The position numbers and the translations under genes are program-made. A stretch of 64,000 bases of DNA from Sphingomonas sp. Y57 (GTDB taxonomy: Bacteria; Pseudomonadota; Alphaproteobacteria; Sphingomonadales; Sphingomonadaceae), in contig NZ_LDES01000037.1 of the NCBI RefSeq assembly GCF_001015195.1, positions 62,001 to 126,000 of the forward strand, in the 5' to 3' direction. Of the stretch, positions 43,732-53,037 are shown one piece after another. Within the stretch, counting starts at the first letter, position 1. Each line of letters opens with the position of its first letter. The notes under the pieces were generated by a model, which worked only from the letters and a program-made list of their open reading frames with translations, was not told where the DNA came from and did no database searches.

Positions 43732-44940
43732 GTGACGGTACGTCGAGACAAGGTTCATATCCGCCCTATCCCGTTGGTGCTGCTCGCCCTGCTCGCGACA
43801 GCCTGCCAGCGCGCGGAACCTCTCGACCGTGAGGCACAGCTCCCCTCGCCGGTCCGCATAGCCGATCTCGCCCCGCCCGCCCCAACCGTCCGCCGCGAAC
43901 CCGTGGTGGTCACGCTCGCGCCCCCCGCGCCGAGCGCGGCGCTCGCCCTGGACGGCGCGATCGAGCGGCTCGGCCGCCGCTTCCCCGGCGATGTCGGCCT
44001 CGCCGTCCGGGACATCCAGACCGGATGGACGTCCCACCATCGCGGACTCGACTATTTCCCGCAACAGAGCGTCTCCAAATTATGGGTGTCGCTGGCGGCG
44101 CTCGATCAGGTGGACGGCGGCACGCTCGACCTGTCCCGGCCGCTCACCGTCAGGGCGAAGGATCTTACCTTGTTCCACCAGCCGATCCGCGCGCTGGCGC
44201 TGCGCCCGGGCGGCTTCCAAACGACCGGCGAGGACCTGATGATCCGGGCCCTGACGCAGAGCGACAACAGCGCCAACGACCGTCTGTTGAAGGAGATCGG
44301 CGGCCCCGATGCGGTGCGTGCGGCGCTCCGCGGCAAGGCGATCGCGGGCATCCGGTTCGGCCCTGGCGAACCGCGCCTTCAGGCGAGGATCGCGGGGCTT
44401 GACTGGCAAACAGGATGGGCCGGCGGCACCGGCTTCTATACGGCGCGCGACGCGCTTCCGGCCGAAACTCGCCGGGCTGCCTTCGACCAGTATCTCGCCA
44501 ATCCGATCGACGGTGCGACGCCGATCGCCATGGTCGACACGCTTGCCCGGCTTCGTCGCGGCGAGCTGCTGTCGCCGGCCTCGACCGCGAAAATGACCGG
44601 GATCATGGAAGAGACGCGCACCGGCGCACTGCGTCTCAAGGCGGGATTGCGGCCCGGATGGCGACTGGCGCACAAGACCGGCACCGGGCAGGTCTATCAG
44701 GGTGAACAGGCCGGCTATAATGACGTCGGCATCCTGACCTCGCCCGATGGCCGCAGCTATGCGGTCGCGGTGATGATCGGCCGTACGAGCCGGCCGCTGG
44801 CGGAACGCATGAAGCTGATGCAGTCGGTCGTCGCCGCGACGATCGCCTATGACGCCGCACTGGCTGTGCAGCGCGCCGCCGCGCCGACCGCCGAGAGCAA
44901 TGGTTCGGGCTCGGTCAGGTCGAGCGAGGATCTGGATTAA
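43732..44940 (+). CDS. Lipoprotein class A beta-lactamase-like serine hydrolase
   Basis: A 402-residue protein. Its N-terminal signal ends in a lipobox (LLALLATAC), so it should be a lipoprotein, followed by a Pro-rich linker. The catalytic SxxK (QQSVSKLW), SDN (TQSDNSAND) and KTG (AHKTGTGQV) motifs are all present. The omega-loop Glu is probably in GEPRLQ, where the usual following Asn is Gln. About 40 extra residues lie between that loop and TPIAMVDTLARL. The GTG start follows GAAAGGAGAGAGG. It is related to penicillinases; true resistance activity is not certain. Confidence 0.85.
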   Translation: MTVRRDKVHIRPIPLVLLALLATACQRAEPLDREAQLPSPVRIADLAPPAPTVRREPVVVTLAPPAPSAALALDGAIERLGRRFPGDVGLAVRDIQTGWTSHHRGLDYFPQQSVSKLWVSLAALDQVDGGTLDLSRPLTVRAKDLTLFHQPIRALALRPGGFQTTGEDLMIRALTQSDNSANDRLLKEIGGPDAVRAALRGKAIAGIRFGPGEPRLQARIAGLDWQTGWAGGTGFYTARDALPAETRRAAFDQYLANPIDGATPIAMVDTLARLRRGELLSPASTAKMTGIMEETRTGALRLKAGLRPGWRLAHKTGTGQVYQGEQAGYNDVGILTSPDGRSYAVAVMIGRTSRPLAERMKLMQSVVAATIAYDAALAVQRAAAPTAESNGSGSVRSSEDLD

Positions 44941-44949
44941 GGCGTAAAC

Positions 44950-45216
44950 TCAACGCTCCTTCGGCGGAACGGGTCGCCCCGGCGTCGCCGTTCCACCACC
45001 GCCCTGCGGATCGGAATCGAAATCCTCGTCGCCCCCGCCGCCGCCAGCCGAAGCCCCGCTGCCCACGACCACGCCGCTGCCTACCTGCGGCGCCCGGCGA
45101 CCGCGATTGGCTTCGGCGGACAAGCCCGCCCGGTTGATCGGCGGGCCTGGCTCCGGCGCGCGCGACGCGTCCTCGCCATTATAGCTCTTGCCGGGAACAC
45201 CCTTGCCGGGGGCCAT
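44950..45216 (-). CDS. Gly/Pro-rich hypothetical protein
   Basis: An approximately 88-residue low-complexity protein, rich in Gly, Pro and charged residues (VVVGSGASAGGGGGDEDFDSD). It is probably disordered. Several in-frame ATGs exist; 45216 (MAPGKGVPG) is chosen because GGAG lies seven bases upstream, while 45222 and 45249 are alternatives. It converges on the beta-lactamase gene. No family is recognised and it could be non-coding. Confidence 0.4.
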   Translation of the reverse strand: MAPGKGVPGKSYNGEDASRAPEPGPPINRAGLSAEANRGRRAPQVGSGVVVGSGASAGGGGGDEDFDSDPQGGGGTATPGRPVPPKER

Positions 45217-45404
45217 CGCCATTCTCCATTTCCGAGGATTTATCTCCATAAAGGCGTTGAGCGGGCCCCAAGTTCCGACATGGCCGCAGGCGCAACGGTA
45301 CGGCGGCTCGATCGCGGGCCGTCCGACGGGTGCCCTCCGCCAATTCCTAACCGATTATTAGCCATTCTCATTTACCCGTTCCGCGTTGGACAGCGGGGAA
45401 AGGG

Positions 45405-46922
45405 ATGGGCATGGCCGACGAGACCGGTTCGAACGGCACGATCCCGTGCGGTACGGTGCCGACGCGGCTCAGCTGGCTCGATGACGAACTTCCGGCCGGG
45501 CCCTGGTCTCCCGCATTGCGCGACAGGCTTTGCGCCACGATGAAGAATCTCGGCTGGGCGGCAGTCCATAAGGGCGAGTTCGCTCCCCTCGAGTACCTCT
45601 ATCGCGACTTCGCCGCGCTGCTGCCCCACCTGCTGGTCGACCGCGACGACATCGACCGGGCGGCCGACCTCTATACGCTGCTCCACATCATGCTGTGGCG
45701 CCGCACCCAGCTCCTGCCCGAGCTGAAGATGTTCAACGCCGACGTGGTGCGGCCCTTCGTCGCCTATCTGGGGCGGCATTTCCCCCGGCTGGCGCCGCGC
45801 ACGTCCGATCGACCTGTGCCCCGCCTGGCCTATCTGTCGGAGACGAGCGACCTGTTCGGAGCGAATGCGGTCGCCCGCATCACCGTCTCGCTGATGCTCG
45901 GCCAGCACGAACTGCGCACGGAGGCCGACCGGCCGATCCTCTATTGCATCAACAGCCCGCTTCCCGAGCTATGGGCCTTTGCCGAGGCGTTCGGCCTGAA
46001 GGTCCGCGACATGGCGCGCAAGACACCGTCGCGGACGGCGGAAGCAATCATCGCGCAACTGGCCGCCGACGGAATCGACGTCCTGATCGCCGACAGCAAT
46101 TGCGCGGTCGCGACGATGGTGCTGCAACAACGCCCGGTGCCGGTCCAGGCGTTCCACGAGAATGGTTTCGCGGCCTGGGCGATCCCGGAACTCGACCTCG
46201 CCCTGATGGGCATCACCCGTCCGTCGCCAGACCTGTTCGTGCCGGGGGTCGAGATGGTGAGGACCCCGCGCAACACCGCCTTCGTCTTCCAGCGGATCGA
46301 GCGGCCGGAAGCGAGCATCGCGGCGGTGCGCGACGTGCTCTGCGCGGAATCGGGCGTCGCGACGCCGAGCGTGGTCTACGGCGTCTATGGCCGCATGGCG
46401 AAGATCACCGCCGACTATATGGCGCAGGTCGAGGCGATATTGCTGCGCGATCCACGAGCGATCTTCTTCGCTGGCGGCACGGGACGCATCTCCCCGATCA
46501 TGGATTGCAAGCGGGCCTCGCCCGTCGGCGGCCGCATGGTGATCTATAATGATTTCATCGATGGCCATGTCATCGGCGAATGCATCGACGTGTTTCTCGA
46601 CAGCTTCCCCTTCCCCGGCGGCATGTCGTGCATCGAAGTACAGGCGCGCGGCGTGCCGGTGGTCTGGATGGCGCCACCGCCGGACGGCGAGCAGATGATC
46701 ATCGGCGATCAGCGCGATCCCGAGCTGAAGGCATGCGACGCCGATCACTATGTCGAGCTGGCTCTGCGCGTGGCGGATCCGGCAGTCTGGGCGGGGTTCG
46801 GCGAGACCGCGATCGGCATCGCCCGACGCTTCGGCGACATGCGCGAACAAGCCGAGCTGGTGGAGACGCATATCGCCACCGCCTGGGCGCGAGCGCGACA
46901 GCAGCGGAGGATGGCGGCATGA
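45405..46922 (+). CDS. GT41-like (SPINDLY/OGT-related) glycosyltransferase
   Basis: A 505-residue soluble protein. The second half has the UDP-sugar transferase pattern (FFAGGTGRISPIMDCKRA, CIDVFLDSFPFPGGMSCIEV, ARGVPVVWMAP) seen in O-GlcNAc-transferase-like (GT41) catalytic domains. The N-terminal half is not a clear TPR. Its stop overlaps the aminotransferase start (ATGA), so it belongs to a three-gene glycan set. The target may be a protein or a surface glycan; sequence does not decide. Confidence 0.65.
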   Translation: MGMADETGSNGTIPCGTVPTRLSWLDDELPAGPWSPALRDRLCATMKNLGWAAVHKGEFAPLEYLYRDFAALLPHLLVDRDDIDRAADLYTLLHIMLWRRTQLLPELKMFNADVVRPFVAYLGRHFPRLAPRTSDRPVPRLAYLSETSDLFGANAVARITVSLMLGQHELRTEADRPILYCINSPLPELWAFAEAFGLKVRDMARKTPSRTAEAIIAQLAADGIDVLIADSNCAVATMVLQQRPVPVQAFHENGFAAWAIPELDLALMGITRPSPDLFVPGVEMVRTPRNTAFVFQRIERPEASIAAVRDVLCAESGVATPSVVYGVYGRMAKITADYMAQVEAILLRDPRAIFFAGGTGRISPIMDCKRASPVGGRMVIYNDFIDGHVIGECIDVFLDSFPFPGGMSCIEVQARGVPVVWMAPPPDGEQMIIGDQRDPELKACDADHYVELALRVADPAVWAGFGETAIGIARRFGDMREQAELVETHIATAWARARQQRRMAA

Positions 46923-48031
46923 CCCGGCTTGCCGTCGCACGGCCGCGCATGCCGGCCGCGGAAACGCTGCTCCCCTATCTCCGCCGGATCGACGCGCAGC
47001 GTTGCTATACCAATTTCGGACCGCTGGTGGCGGAGCTGGAGGCCCGGCTGGCCGAACGGCTGGACCTCGATCCCGCCTGTGTCGCCAGCGTCGCCAACGC
47101 CACGGCCGGCCTGACGCTGGCGCTGCGATCGGTCGCCGGCGGGCGCGCCGGTGTCTGCGTGCTTCCGTCCTGGACCTTCGTCGCGACCGCGCACGCGATA
47201 GCCGCGGCGGGCTTTCCTCCCTTCCTCGTCGACGTCGATGAGGGAAGCTGGGCGCTGACCCCCGCCATCGCCCTCGACGCGGTGGCACGGATCGACGGCC
47301 CGGTCGCCGCGATCATGCCGGTGGCGCCGTTCGGCGCACCGGTCGACATCGCCGGCTGGGACCGCTTCACCGCTCTGACGGGGATCCCGGTGGTGATCGA
47401 CGCCGCCGCCGGCCATGACGGGCTGCGTGCCGGCGATACGCCCTGCGTGGTCAGCCTCCATGCCACCAAGATCCTCGGCGCCGGCGAAGGCGGCTATGTC
47501 GCCTGCCGCCGTCCCGAGCTGGCGATCGAGATACGGAAGCGCAGCAATTTCGGCTTCTATGGCGCGCGCGATGCGGAGGTCGCCGCCTGCAACGCCAAGA
47601 TGAGCGAATATCACGCCGCGGTCGGCCTTGCATCGATGGACGTCTATGCCGCCGACATCGCCCGCTTCCGGTCTGTGGCGCGCCATTATCGCGAGCGGCT
47701 CGGTGGGCGGACGGATATCGAATGGCAACCAGGCTATGGCACCGACTGGTGCGGCAGCACCTGCGTCGCGCGCTTCGCCGGGGCGGACCGCGACCGGATC
47801 GCCGCGCGCCTCGATGCGGCGGGGATCGACAGCCGAGCCTGGTGGGGAAGCGGCGTCCATGGCCAGACCGCCTTCGCCGGCCAGCCACGCCTGCCGCTGC
47901 CGACGACGGAACGGCTGGCGCGCGAGACGATCGGCCTGCCCTGTTTCGTCGACATGGGCGAGGACGAAGTCGCCCGTGTTTGCGATGTCCTCGACGGCGC
48001 TGCACGCGTCGCGCTCCGCAAGGCAGCTTGA
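46919..48031 (+). CDS. DegT/DnrJ/EryC1/StrS sugar aminotransferase
   Basis: A 370-residue PLP enzyme of the nucleotide-sugar aminotransferase family. The PLP Lys is in SLHATKILGAGEGGYV, substrate/PLP residues are in ANATAGLTLALR, and the FGAPVDIAGWDRF block is typical. It makes an aminosugar from a 3- or 4-keto nucleotide sugar. It starts within the glycosyltransferase stop and is followed 7 bp later by a hexapeptide acyltransferase, the usual pairing for N-acylated dideoxy-aminosugars. Confidence 0.87.
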   Translation: MTRLAVARPRMPAAETLLPYLRRIDAQRCYTNFGPLVAELEARLAERLDLDPACVASVANATAGLTLALRSVAGGRAGVCVLPSWTFVATAHAIAAAGFPPFLVDVDEGSWALTPAIALDAVARIDGPVAAIMPVAPFGAPVDIAGWDRFTALTGIPVVIDAAAGHDGLRAGDTPCVVSLHATKILGAGEGGYVACRRPELAIEIRKRSNFGFYGARDAEVAACNAKMSEYHAAVGLASMDVYAADIARFRSVARHYRERLGGRTDIEWQPGYGTDWCGSTCVARFAGADRDRIAARLDAAGIDSRAWWGSGVHGQTAFAGQPRLPLPTTERLARETIGLPCFVDMGEDEVARVCDVLDGAARVALRKAA

Positions 48032-48038
48032 CGGGCAC

Positions 48039-48620
48039 ATGGCCACCCACCGCAACGCGGCCTTCCTGTCGCCCGACGAACTGGCGGAGCTCGACTTCGC
48101 CCATCTGGGCAAGGAGGTGCTGATCCATTCAACCTGTGTGCTCGTCAACTGCCAGCGCATGTCGATCGGCGACGGTGTGCGGATCGATCCCTTCTGCGTG
48201 CTCTCGCCGGGCAGCAGCCTGGAGATCGGCGAGCACGTCCATATCGCTGCGCAGTGCGTGCTGATGGGATCGGCGGCGATCGCGCTCGGCGATTTCGCCG
48301 GCCTGTCGCACGGCGTGAAGCTTCTCTCCGCCTCCGACGATTTCGTCGGCGGATCGCTGATCGGGCCGACCATTCCCGATGCGTTCCGGACAGTCGACGC
48401 GCGGCCGGTACGGCTGGCGCGCCATGTCGTGATCGGTGCTGGCGGGCTGGTGTTGCCGGGATCGACGATCGAGGAAGGCGCGACGGTCGGCTCGCTCTCG
48501 CTGGTCAAGGGCTCGCTCGAAGCCTGGACCGTCAACGCCGGTACCCCGGCCCGCAAGATTCGCGACCGCGATCGCGACGGCGTGCTCGACGCCGAGCGAA
48601 GGTTTCGCGCCTCCCGCTAG
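48039..48620 (+). CDS. Left-handed beta-helix (hexapeptide) acyltransferase
   Basis: A 193-residue protein with repeated hexapeptides ([LIV]GxxVx) such as SIGDGVRIDPFCVLSPG, EIGEHVHIAAQC and VVIGAGGLVLPGSTIEEGATVG. The C-terminal VNAGTPARKIRDRD is typical of sugar acetyltransferases. It probably acylates the aminosugar made by the preceding enzyme. The start at 48039 (MATHRNAAFL) lies 7 bp after that gene. Confidence 0.85.
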   Translation: MATHRNAAFLSPDELAELDFAHLGKEVLIHSTCVLVNCQRMSIGDGVRIDPFCVLSPGSSLEIGEHVHIAAQCVLMGSAAIALGDFAGLSHGVKLLSASDDFVGGSLIGPTIPDAFRTVDARPVRLARHVVIGAGGLVLPGSTIEEGATVGSLSLVKGSLEAWTVNAGTPARKIRDRDRDGVLDAERRFRASR

Positions 48621-48701
48621 AACGGTTCGCATTCGAGGCTTGACCCGCCGCGCCCGCGCGACCGATCATGTCGGCACCCGAACGGGCGGCGTTCGGGGCG
48701 G

Positions 48702-50321
48702 ATGGGGACCGGTCTTCATGGCGATGCCGATGCGCGACAGGCGATCGTGACGACCCGCGGCGCCCCCGGCGAACGTCGCTATCGCGCGTTCATCAGCTAT
48801 AGCCATGACGACGAAGCAGCGGCGCGGCGGCTGCACCGCTGGCTCGAATCCTATCGTATCCCCCGCCGACTCGTCGGACAGGCGACGGCGCTAGGCGAAG
48901 TTCCCCGCCGGCTGGCACCGATCTTTCGCGACCGGCTCGAATTCCCGGCAGCCTCCAGCCTCAATGCGGCCATAGAAGAGGCGCTCGCCATGTCCGACGC
49001 GCTGCTGGTGCTCTGCTCGCCGGCATCGCGCACCTCGCTATGGGTCAATGCCGAGATCAGGCTGTTCCGGCGGCTCCACCCCGATCGCCCGATCATCGCC
49101 GCGCTGCTGTCGGGCGAGCCGGCGGAAGCCTTTCCCGAGGCGCTGCTGGAGCCCGACGCGGCAGGCGTCGCCGACGAACCGATTGCCGCCGACTTCCGGC
49201 GGAGCCACGACGGCGCGAAGCTGGCGCGCCTGAAGATCGTCGCCGGCCTGACCGGTCTCGCGCTCGACGAATTGATCCAGCGTGAAGCACAGAGACAGCT
49301 TCGACGTGTGATCGCCGTCACGGTCGCCTCACTGGCTTTCGCCCTAATCATGGCGATGCTGCTCATCTTCGCTATCCTCGCGAGAAGAGAGGCCGAACAT
49401 CAGCGCCGGCAAGCGGAAGGCCTGATCGAATTTATGCTCACCGACCTCAGGACCAGATTGCAGGGGGTAGGCAGGCTGGAAATCCTCCAATCGGTGAACG
49501 CGCGCGCGCTCGCTTATTATGGCGAGCAGTCGGACCTGGACCGGCTGCCGACCGAATCGCTCGAACGGCGGGCGCGGGTGCTTCATGCGATGGGCGAGGA
49601 CGACCACAAGCGTGGCGACTATGCTGCCGCCCTGGCCACCTTCCGTGAGGCACACCGCGTGACGGCGACGCTGCTGGCCGCGAAGCCCGACGATCCGGTG
49701 CGTATCTTCGCCCATGCCCAGAGCGAGTTCTGGCTGGGTTATGTCGACTTCGTCCGCTTCCGCTACGCCCAGGCGCTGCCGCGCTTCGTCGCCTATCGCG
49801 ACCTTGCCCGTCGGTTGGTCGCGATCAGCCCGGACGATCTGAAATACCGCCGCGAACTCGGCTATGCGGAAGGCAATCTGTGCACGATCGCAGTGGCGCG
49901 CAAGGGACCGCCAGCCGAGCTCGACGCCTGCGCCGCCGCATTGGCGACGATGGAGCATATCGCCCGCGCCTCGCCCGGCGATCCCGGCATCCAGAGCGAC
50001 CTCGCCAACCGCCACGCCTGGATGGCGGATGCGCTTCGCCTGACCGGCCGCGACCAGGAGGCGATGAAACATCGCGACCGGCAACGGGCGATCATCGACG
50101 CCCTCCTCGCCGCCGATCCCAAGAATGCCAGCTATCGCCAGGACTGGATTTTGTCGCGCTACTCGACGTCGGAGTTGCTTCGCGCCCTCGGCAAGCGGAC
50201 GGAAGCGGACGCGATGATCGCCGAATCGCGGCGCGTGATCGACGGGCTGATCGCCTCCGATCCCGAGAATGAAGACTGGCGCGTCTGGCGTGACAAGCTC
50301 AACCAACCCGATCCGAAATAG
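48702..50321 (+). CDS. TIR-domain protein with membrane segment and TPR region
   Basis: A 539-residue three-part protein. Residues about 25-165 are a TIR_2-type domain (RYRAFISYSHDD, ASSLNAAIEEALAMSDALLVL, TSLWVNAEIRLF), with a Glu at the position of the TIR NADase catalytic residue. A single membrane helix follows at about 203-226. The C-terminal 300 residues are helical TPR-like repeats (ALATFREAHRVTATLLAAKP). A GTG at 48747 is an alternative start. It is the first of three rightward genes. TIR domains in such settings either cleave NAD or act as signalling adaptors; which applies here is not shown. Confidence 0.82.
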   Translation: MGTGLHGDADARQAIVTTRGAPGERRYRAFISYSHDDEAAARRLHRWLESYRIPRRLVGQATALGEVPRRLAPIFRDRLEFPAASSLNAAIEEALAMSDALLVLCSPASRTSLWVNAEIRLFRRLHPDRPIIAALLSGEPAEAFPEALLEPDAAGVADEPIAADFRRSHDGAKLARLKIVAGLTGLALDELIQREAQRQLRRVIAVTVASLAFALIMAMLLIFAILARREAEHQRRQAEGLIEFMLTDLRTRLQGVGRLEILQSVNARALAYYGEQSDLDRLPTESLERRARVLHAMGEDDHKRGDYAAALATFREAHRVTATLLAAKPDDPVRIFAHAQSEFWLGYVDFVRFRYAQALPRFVAYRDLARRLVAISPDDLKYRRELGYAEGNLCTIAVARKGPPAELDACAAALATMEHIARASPGDPGIQSDLANRHAWMADALRLTGRDQEAMKHRDRQRAIIDALLAADPKNASYRQDWILSRYSTSELLRALGKRTEADAMIAESRRVIDGLIASDPENEDWRVWRDKLNQPDPK

Positions 50322-50333
50322 GAGATGTCCATC

Positions 50334-50834
50334 ATGCGCACATGTCGCCCGACCTATATCCAGCAGCCGCTCGGTAGGCTGGCCCCGCACGGCATCAAGC
50401 CGGCCAAAACGATCCGCTTCCACGTCCTGATGGGCGTCGAGGATGGCCGCATCGCGCTGCGCTACCATCAGGAGAAGACCGACGGAGGCGATCCGACCGA
50501 ATTGGAATATATCGCGATCGAAGAGGATGCGACCGTCGAGATTTACCTCCACGGCGACCAGATCTTCTTTTCGAAGGAGCTCGACGCGATCACCACCAAG
50601 GAGGAGCTGGGCGGCTTCTACGGTGGTCTCGAATATGACGGCTATGACGAGAAGCTCGACCATTACCGCGTCGCACGCTTCGTGGCGAAGCACAACAAGG
50701 GCGGCAAGTACGACACCACCCATCCCTTCAACATCAACGTCGATTTCCTGCAGCAGGATTGCAACGGGAAGCCGAAATGGATCGTCCTGACCATCGATCC
50801 CGACATCAAGAATCCGCCGCCGATGCGCACCTGA
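50334..50834 (+). CDS. Unrecognised 166-aa protein of TIR/SLOG locus
   Basis: A compact acidic protein with beta-rich central part (TIRFHVLMGVEDGRIALRY, DATVEIYLHGDQIFF) and a DxDP-type C-terminus (WIVLTIDPDIKNPPP). The ATG at 50334 has AGGAG nine bases upstream; the ATG at 50325 abuts it. It lies 12 bp after the TIR gene and about 40 bp before the TPR/SLOG gene, so it is co-transcribed. I do not recognise a family. Confidence 0.7.
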   Translation: MRTCRPTYIQQPLGRLAPHGIKPAKTIRFHVLMGVEDGRIALRYHQEKTDGGDPTELEYIAIEEDATVEIYLHGDQIFFSKELDAITTKEELGGFYGGLEYDGYDEKLDHYRVARFVAKHNKGGKYDTTHPFNINVDFLQQDCNGKPKWIVLTIDPDIKNPPPMRT

Positions 50835-50873
50835 CCGACAAGCGACGAACGGCTATCGACCGGAGATGACGAC

Positions 50874-52352
50874 GTGACTCTCTCGAGCCTCGCACTGATC
50901 AGACAGACGGCCCGCGCCGGAGACACGCTTCGCGCCTGGCGAATGTTCGAAGCGGCCGGCCTGCTCGATTCGACGCAGGCCGATGCGCTGAGCCTTCGGG
51001 GCCGCTTGCTCAAGGACCGCGCCCTCAAGAGCAGCGGCACGGAACGCTCCACGCTGTTCGATCAGGCGGAAGCGGCCTATTTCGCGGCGGCGGGAGAGCG
51101 ACGCGCGACCTATCCGCTGATCAACGCCGCGACGATCGCCTTCCTCAACGGCAAGCCGGATCGGGCCCGGGAATTGGCCGAACGGACGATCGCGCTGCTG
51201 GACAGCGGAGATCATGAGCCGGAAACGAGCTACTGGCTGGGCGCCACGCGGGCGGAAGCCGAACTGTTGCTGGGCCGGGTCGCCGCGGGCAAGACCGCGC
51301 TCGAACAGGCGGTCGCGGGCACGCCTGCGGCCTGGGAGGATCACGCGGCAACGCTCCGGCAGCTCCGTCTCGTCCTCGACCGCATGGGCGAGCCGACCGA
51401 CATCCTCGACCACCTCCGCCCACCCGCCAGCCTGCATTTCAGCGGCCTGATCGGGTTGCCCGCCGAGGACGAGGATATCCGGGCAGCGATTGGCGCGGCG
51501 CTCGACGAGATCCGGCCCGGCTTCGCATTCGGGGCGCTCGCCGCCGGGGCCGACATCGTCATCGCCGAGCTGGCGGTAGCGCGCGGCGCGCAGCTCCACG
51601 TCGTGCTCCCGACACCGATCGAGCTGTTCCGCGAGGAATCGGTCGCGGCGTTCGGCGGGCACTGGGTCGACCGCTTCGACCGGCTGATCGAAGGCGCCGA
51701 GGCGATCGAGACGCTGCCCGATGTCGGCCCGCTATCCGAAGCGGCGATCGTGCTGGGCGAGGAGATATCGATGGGCCTCGCGCTGCGCCGCGCAAGATCG
51801 CTGGCAAGCGAGGCGATCGCACTCCGCGTGCGGAGGTCGACGGATCCGGCGTCGGTCTCCGAACGAGTATGGCGCGAGCGCGGCCTGGCCCATCACGACA
51901 TCGTCGTCCCCCGATCCGAAGCGCGACGCGATCACCCGCTCGCCCAGCGCAGCCGGTGCGCGATCCTCGCACTCGCCGCCCCCGCGCCTGCCGACCTTCC
52001 GTTGCCGCCGGGCTGCGCGACGCGCACGGTGGCCGGGCAGACGATCCTGTGCATCGATGCTCTTGGCGACGCCGTGACGCTGGCGCTGGATATCCTGCGC
52101 GCCAGCCCCGACAATCAGATCGGGCTCGATTATCGCGTCGCAGGTCCCGGCGCGGATATCCCCGCCGAGGCGGCCGAAACCGCGCATCTGCTCGCCCGCG
52201 CGGCGCCACCGTCAAGCATCTTCGCCGCCTGCCCGGGCGCGCTCGCGATCGAGCTGCACGCACCGGATCGCACCTTCGAAGCGGCGGGCGAGATCGTCAC
52301 GCCGCTCGGCGACATTCCGGTCAGCATGTTCCCATTGGCGGCAGCCGGCTGA
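50874..52352 (+). CDS. TPR protein with SLOG-like domain (DUF4071-type)
   Basis: A 492-residue protein. Residues 1-180 are helical repeats (AWRMFEAAGLLD, AAYFAAAGERRATYPLINAA) like the TRAFs-binding/DUF4071 region. From about 187 to 330 lies a Rossmann-like SLOG segment (LHFSGLIGLP, FGALAAGADIVIAELAVARG, LHVVLPTPIELFREESV). The last 130 residues faintly resemble a degenerate class III cyclase (VAGQTILCIDALGDAVTLAL) without clear catalytic residues. The GTG start follows GGAG. SLOG domains sense or process nucleotide-derived signals in conflict systems; here the role is inferred. Confidence 0.7.
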   Translation: MTLSSLALIRQTARAGDTLRAWRMFEAAGLLDSTQADALSLRGRLLKDRALKSSGTERSTLFDQAEAAYFAAAGERRATYPLINAATIAFLNGKPDRARELAERTIALLDSGDHEPETSYWLGATRAEAELLLGRVAAGKTALEQAVAGTPAAWEDHAATLRQLRLVLDRMGEPTDILDHLRPPASLHFSGLIGLPAEDEDIRAAIGAALDEIRPGFAFGALAAGADIVIAELAVARGAQLHVVLPTPIELFREESVAAFGGHWVDRFDRLIEGAEAIETLPDVGPLSEAAIVLGEEISMGLALRRARSLASEAIALRVRRSTDPASVSERVWRERGLAHHDIVVPRSEARRDHPLAQRSRCAILALAAPAPADLPLPPGCATRTVAGQTILCIDALGDAVTLALDILRASPDNQIGLDYRVAGPGADIPAEAAETAHLLARAAPPSSIFAACPGALAIELHAPDRTFEAAGEIVTPLGDIPVSMFPLAAAG

Positions 52353-52383
52353 GCCTTTTTCGCGTGGGGACGAGGGCGGGACG

Positions 52384-53037
52384 CTAGTAGATCAGTTCTT
52401 GAAGCATCCGCGGCGCGAGGATGGTCAGTTCCTCGTCCGTGCGGCGCACGATGCCGCGCCGGATCAATGCGGCGAGTGCCCGCGACGCCGTTTCCCGCGT
52501 GGTATTGGCGCTCAGCGCGAGGCTCGTCACGATCGGTGGCGGGGCGATGCAGTTGGCATCGCCTGCGAGCTGCGCGAGCTGGGCATAGACCCGGCCAGCG
52601 GCGCTGTAGGTGGTGCGGGCCACCATGCGATCGAGCGCCATGTCGAGCTGCCGGGCCAGCAATATCGCCATCGCCGATCCGATCTGGGCGTGCTCGGCGG
52701 CGAGCGCGGCGAGCGTGCGGGCCTCGGCACGCAACAGGTGGGCGGCGGTGAGCGCCAGTATCTCGGCGCGGTGGGTGGTCGGCTCCGGATAGGCGCCGAA
52801 CAGTTCGCCAGGGCCATGCAGCGCCAGCTGCTGGCGCTGCCCGTCAATCCCGAAAGTGTGGACGCGGATCGAGCCGTCGATGATGAACCAGCAGTGCGCT
52901 GAGCGGTCGCCCTGCGCGGCGATCACCTGCTTGGCCAGCACATGCTGATAGGTCAGCGCGGCATCGAGCCGCCGCGCCGTCTGTTCATCGCATCGGAGGA
53001 TCGCCTGAACAGCGACAATTCGCTCATCGACTTCCAA
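52384..53037 (-). CDS. Crp/Fnr-family regulator
   Basis: A Crp/Fnr protein of about 217 residues: cyclic-nucleotide-binding-type beta-roll (CWFIIDGSIRVHTFG, LHGPGELFGAYPEP) and a winged helix with recognition helix ANTTRETASRALAAL. That helix has the Arg-Glu...Arg set of Crp plus an Fnr-like Ser. No ATG fits; the frame extends past the caspase stop, so a TTG at 53037 or 53043 after CAGGGGAC is the likely start. No Cys cluster for Fe-S is seen. It follows the caspase gene by about 150 bp on the same strand. Confidence 0.72.
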   Translation of the reverse strand: MEVDERIVAVQAILRCDEQTARRLDAALTYQHVLAKQVIAAQGDRSAHCWFIIDGSIRVHTFGIDGQRQQLALHGPGELFGAYPEPTTHRAEILALTAAHLLRAEARTLAALAAEHAQIGSAMAILLARQLDMALDRMVARTTYSAAGRVYAQLAQLAGDANCIAPPPIVTSLALSANTTRETASRALAALIRRGIVRRTDEELTILAPRMLQELIY

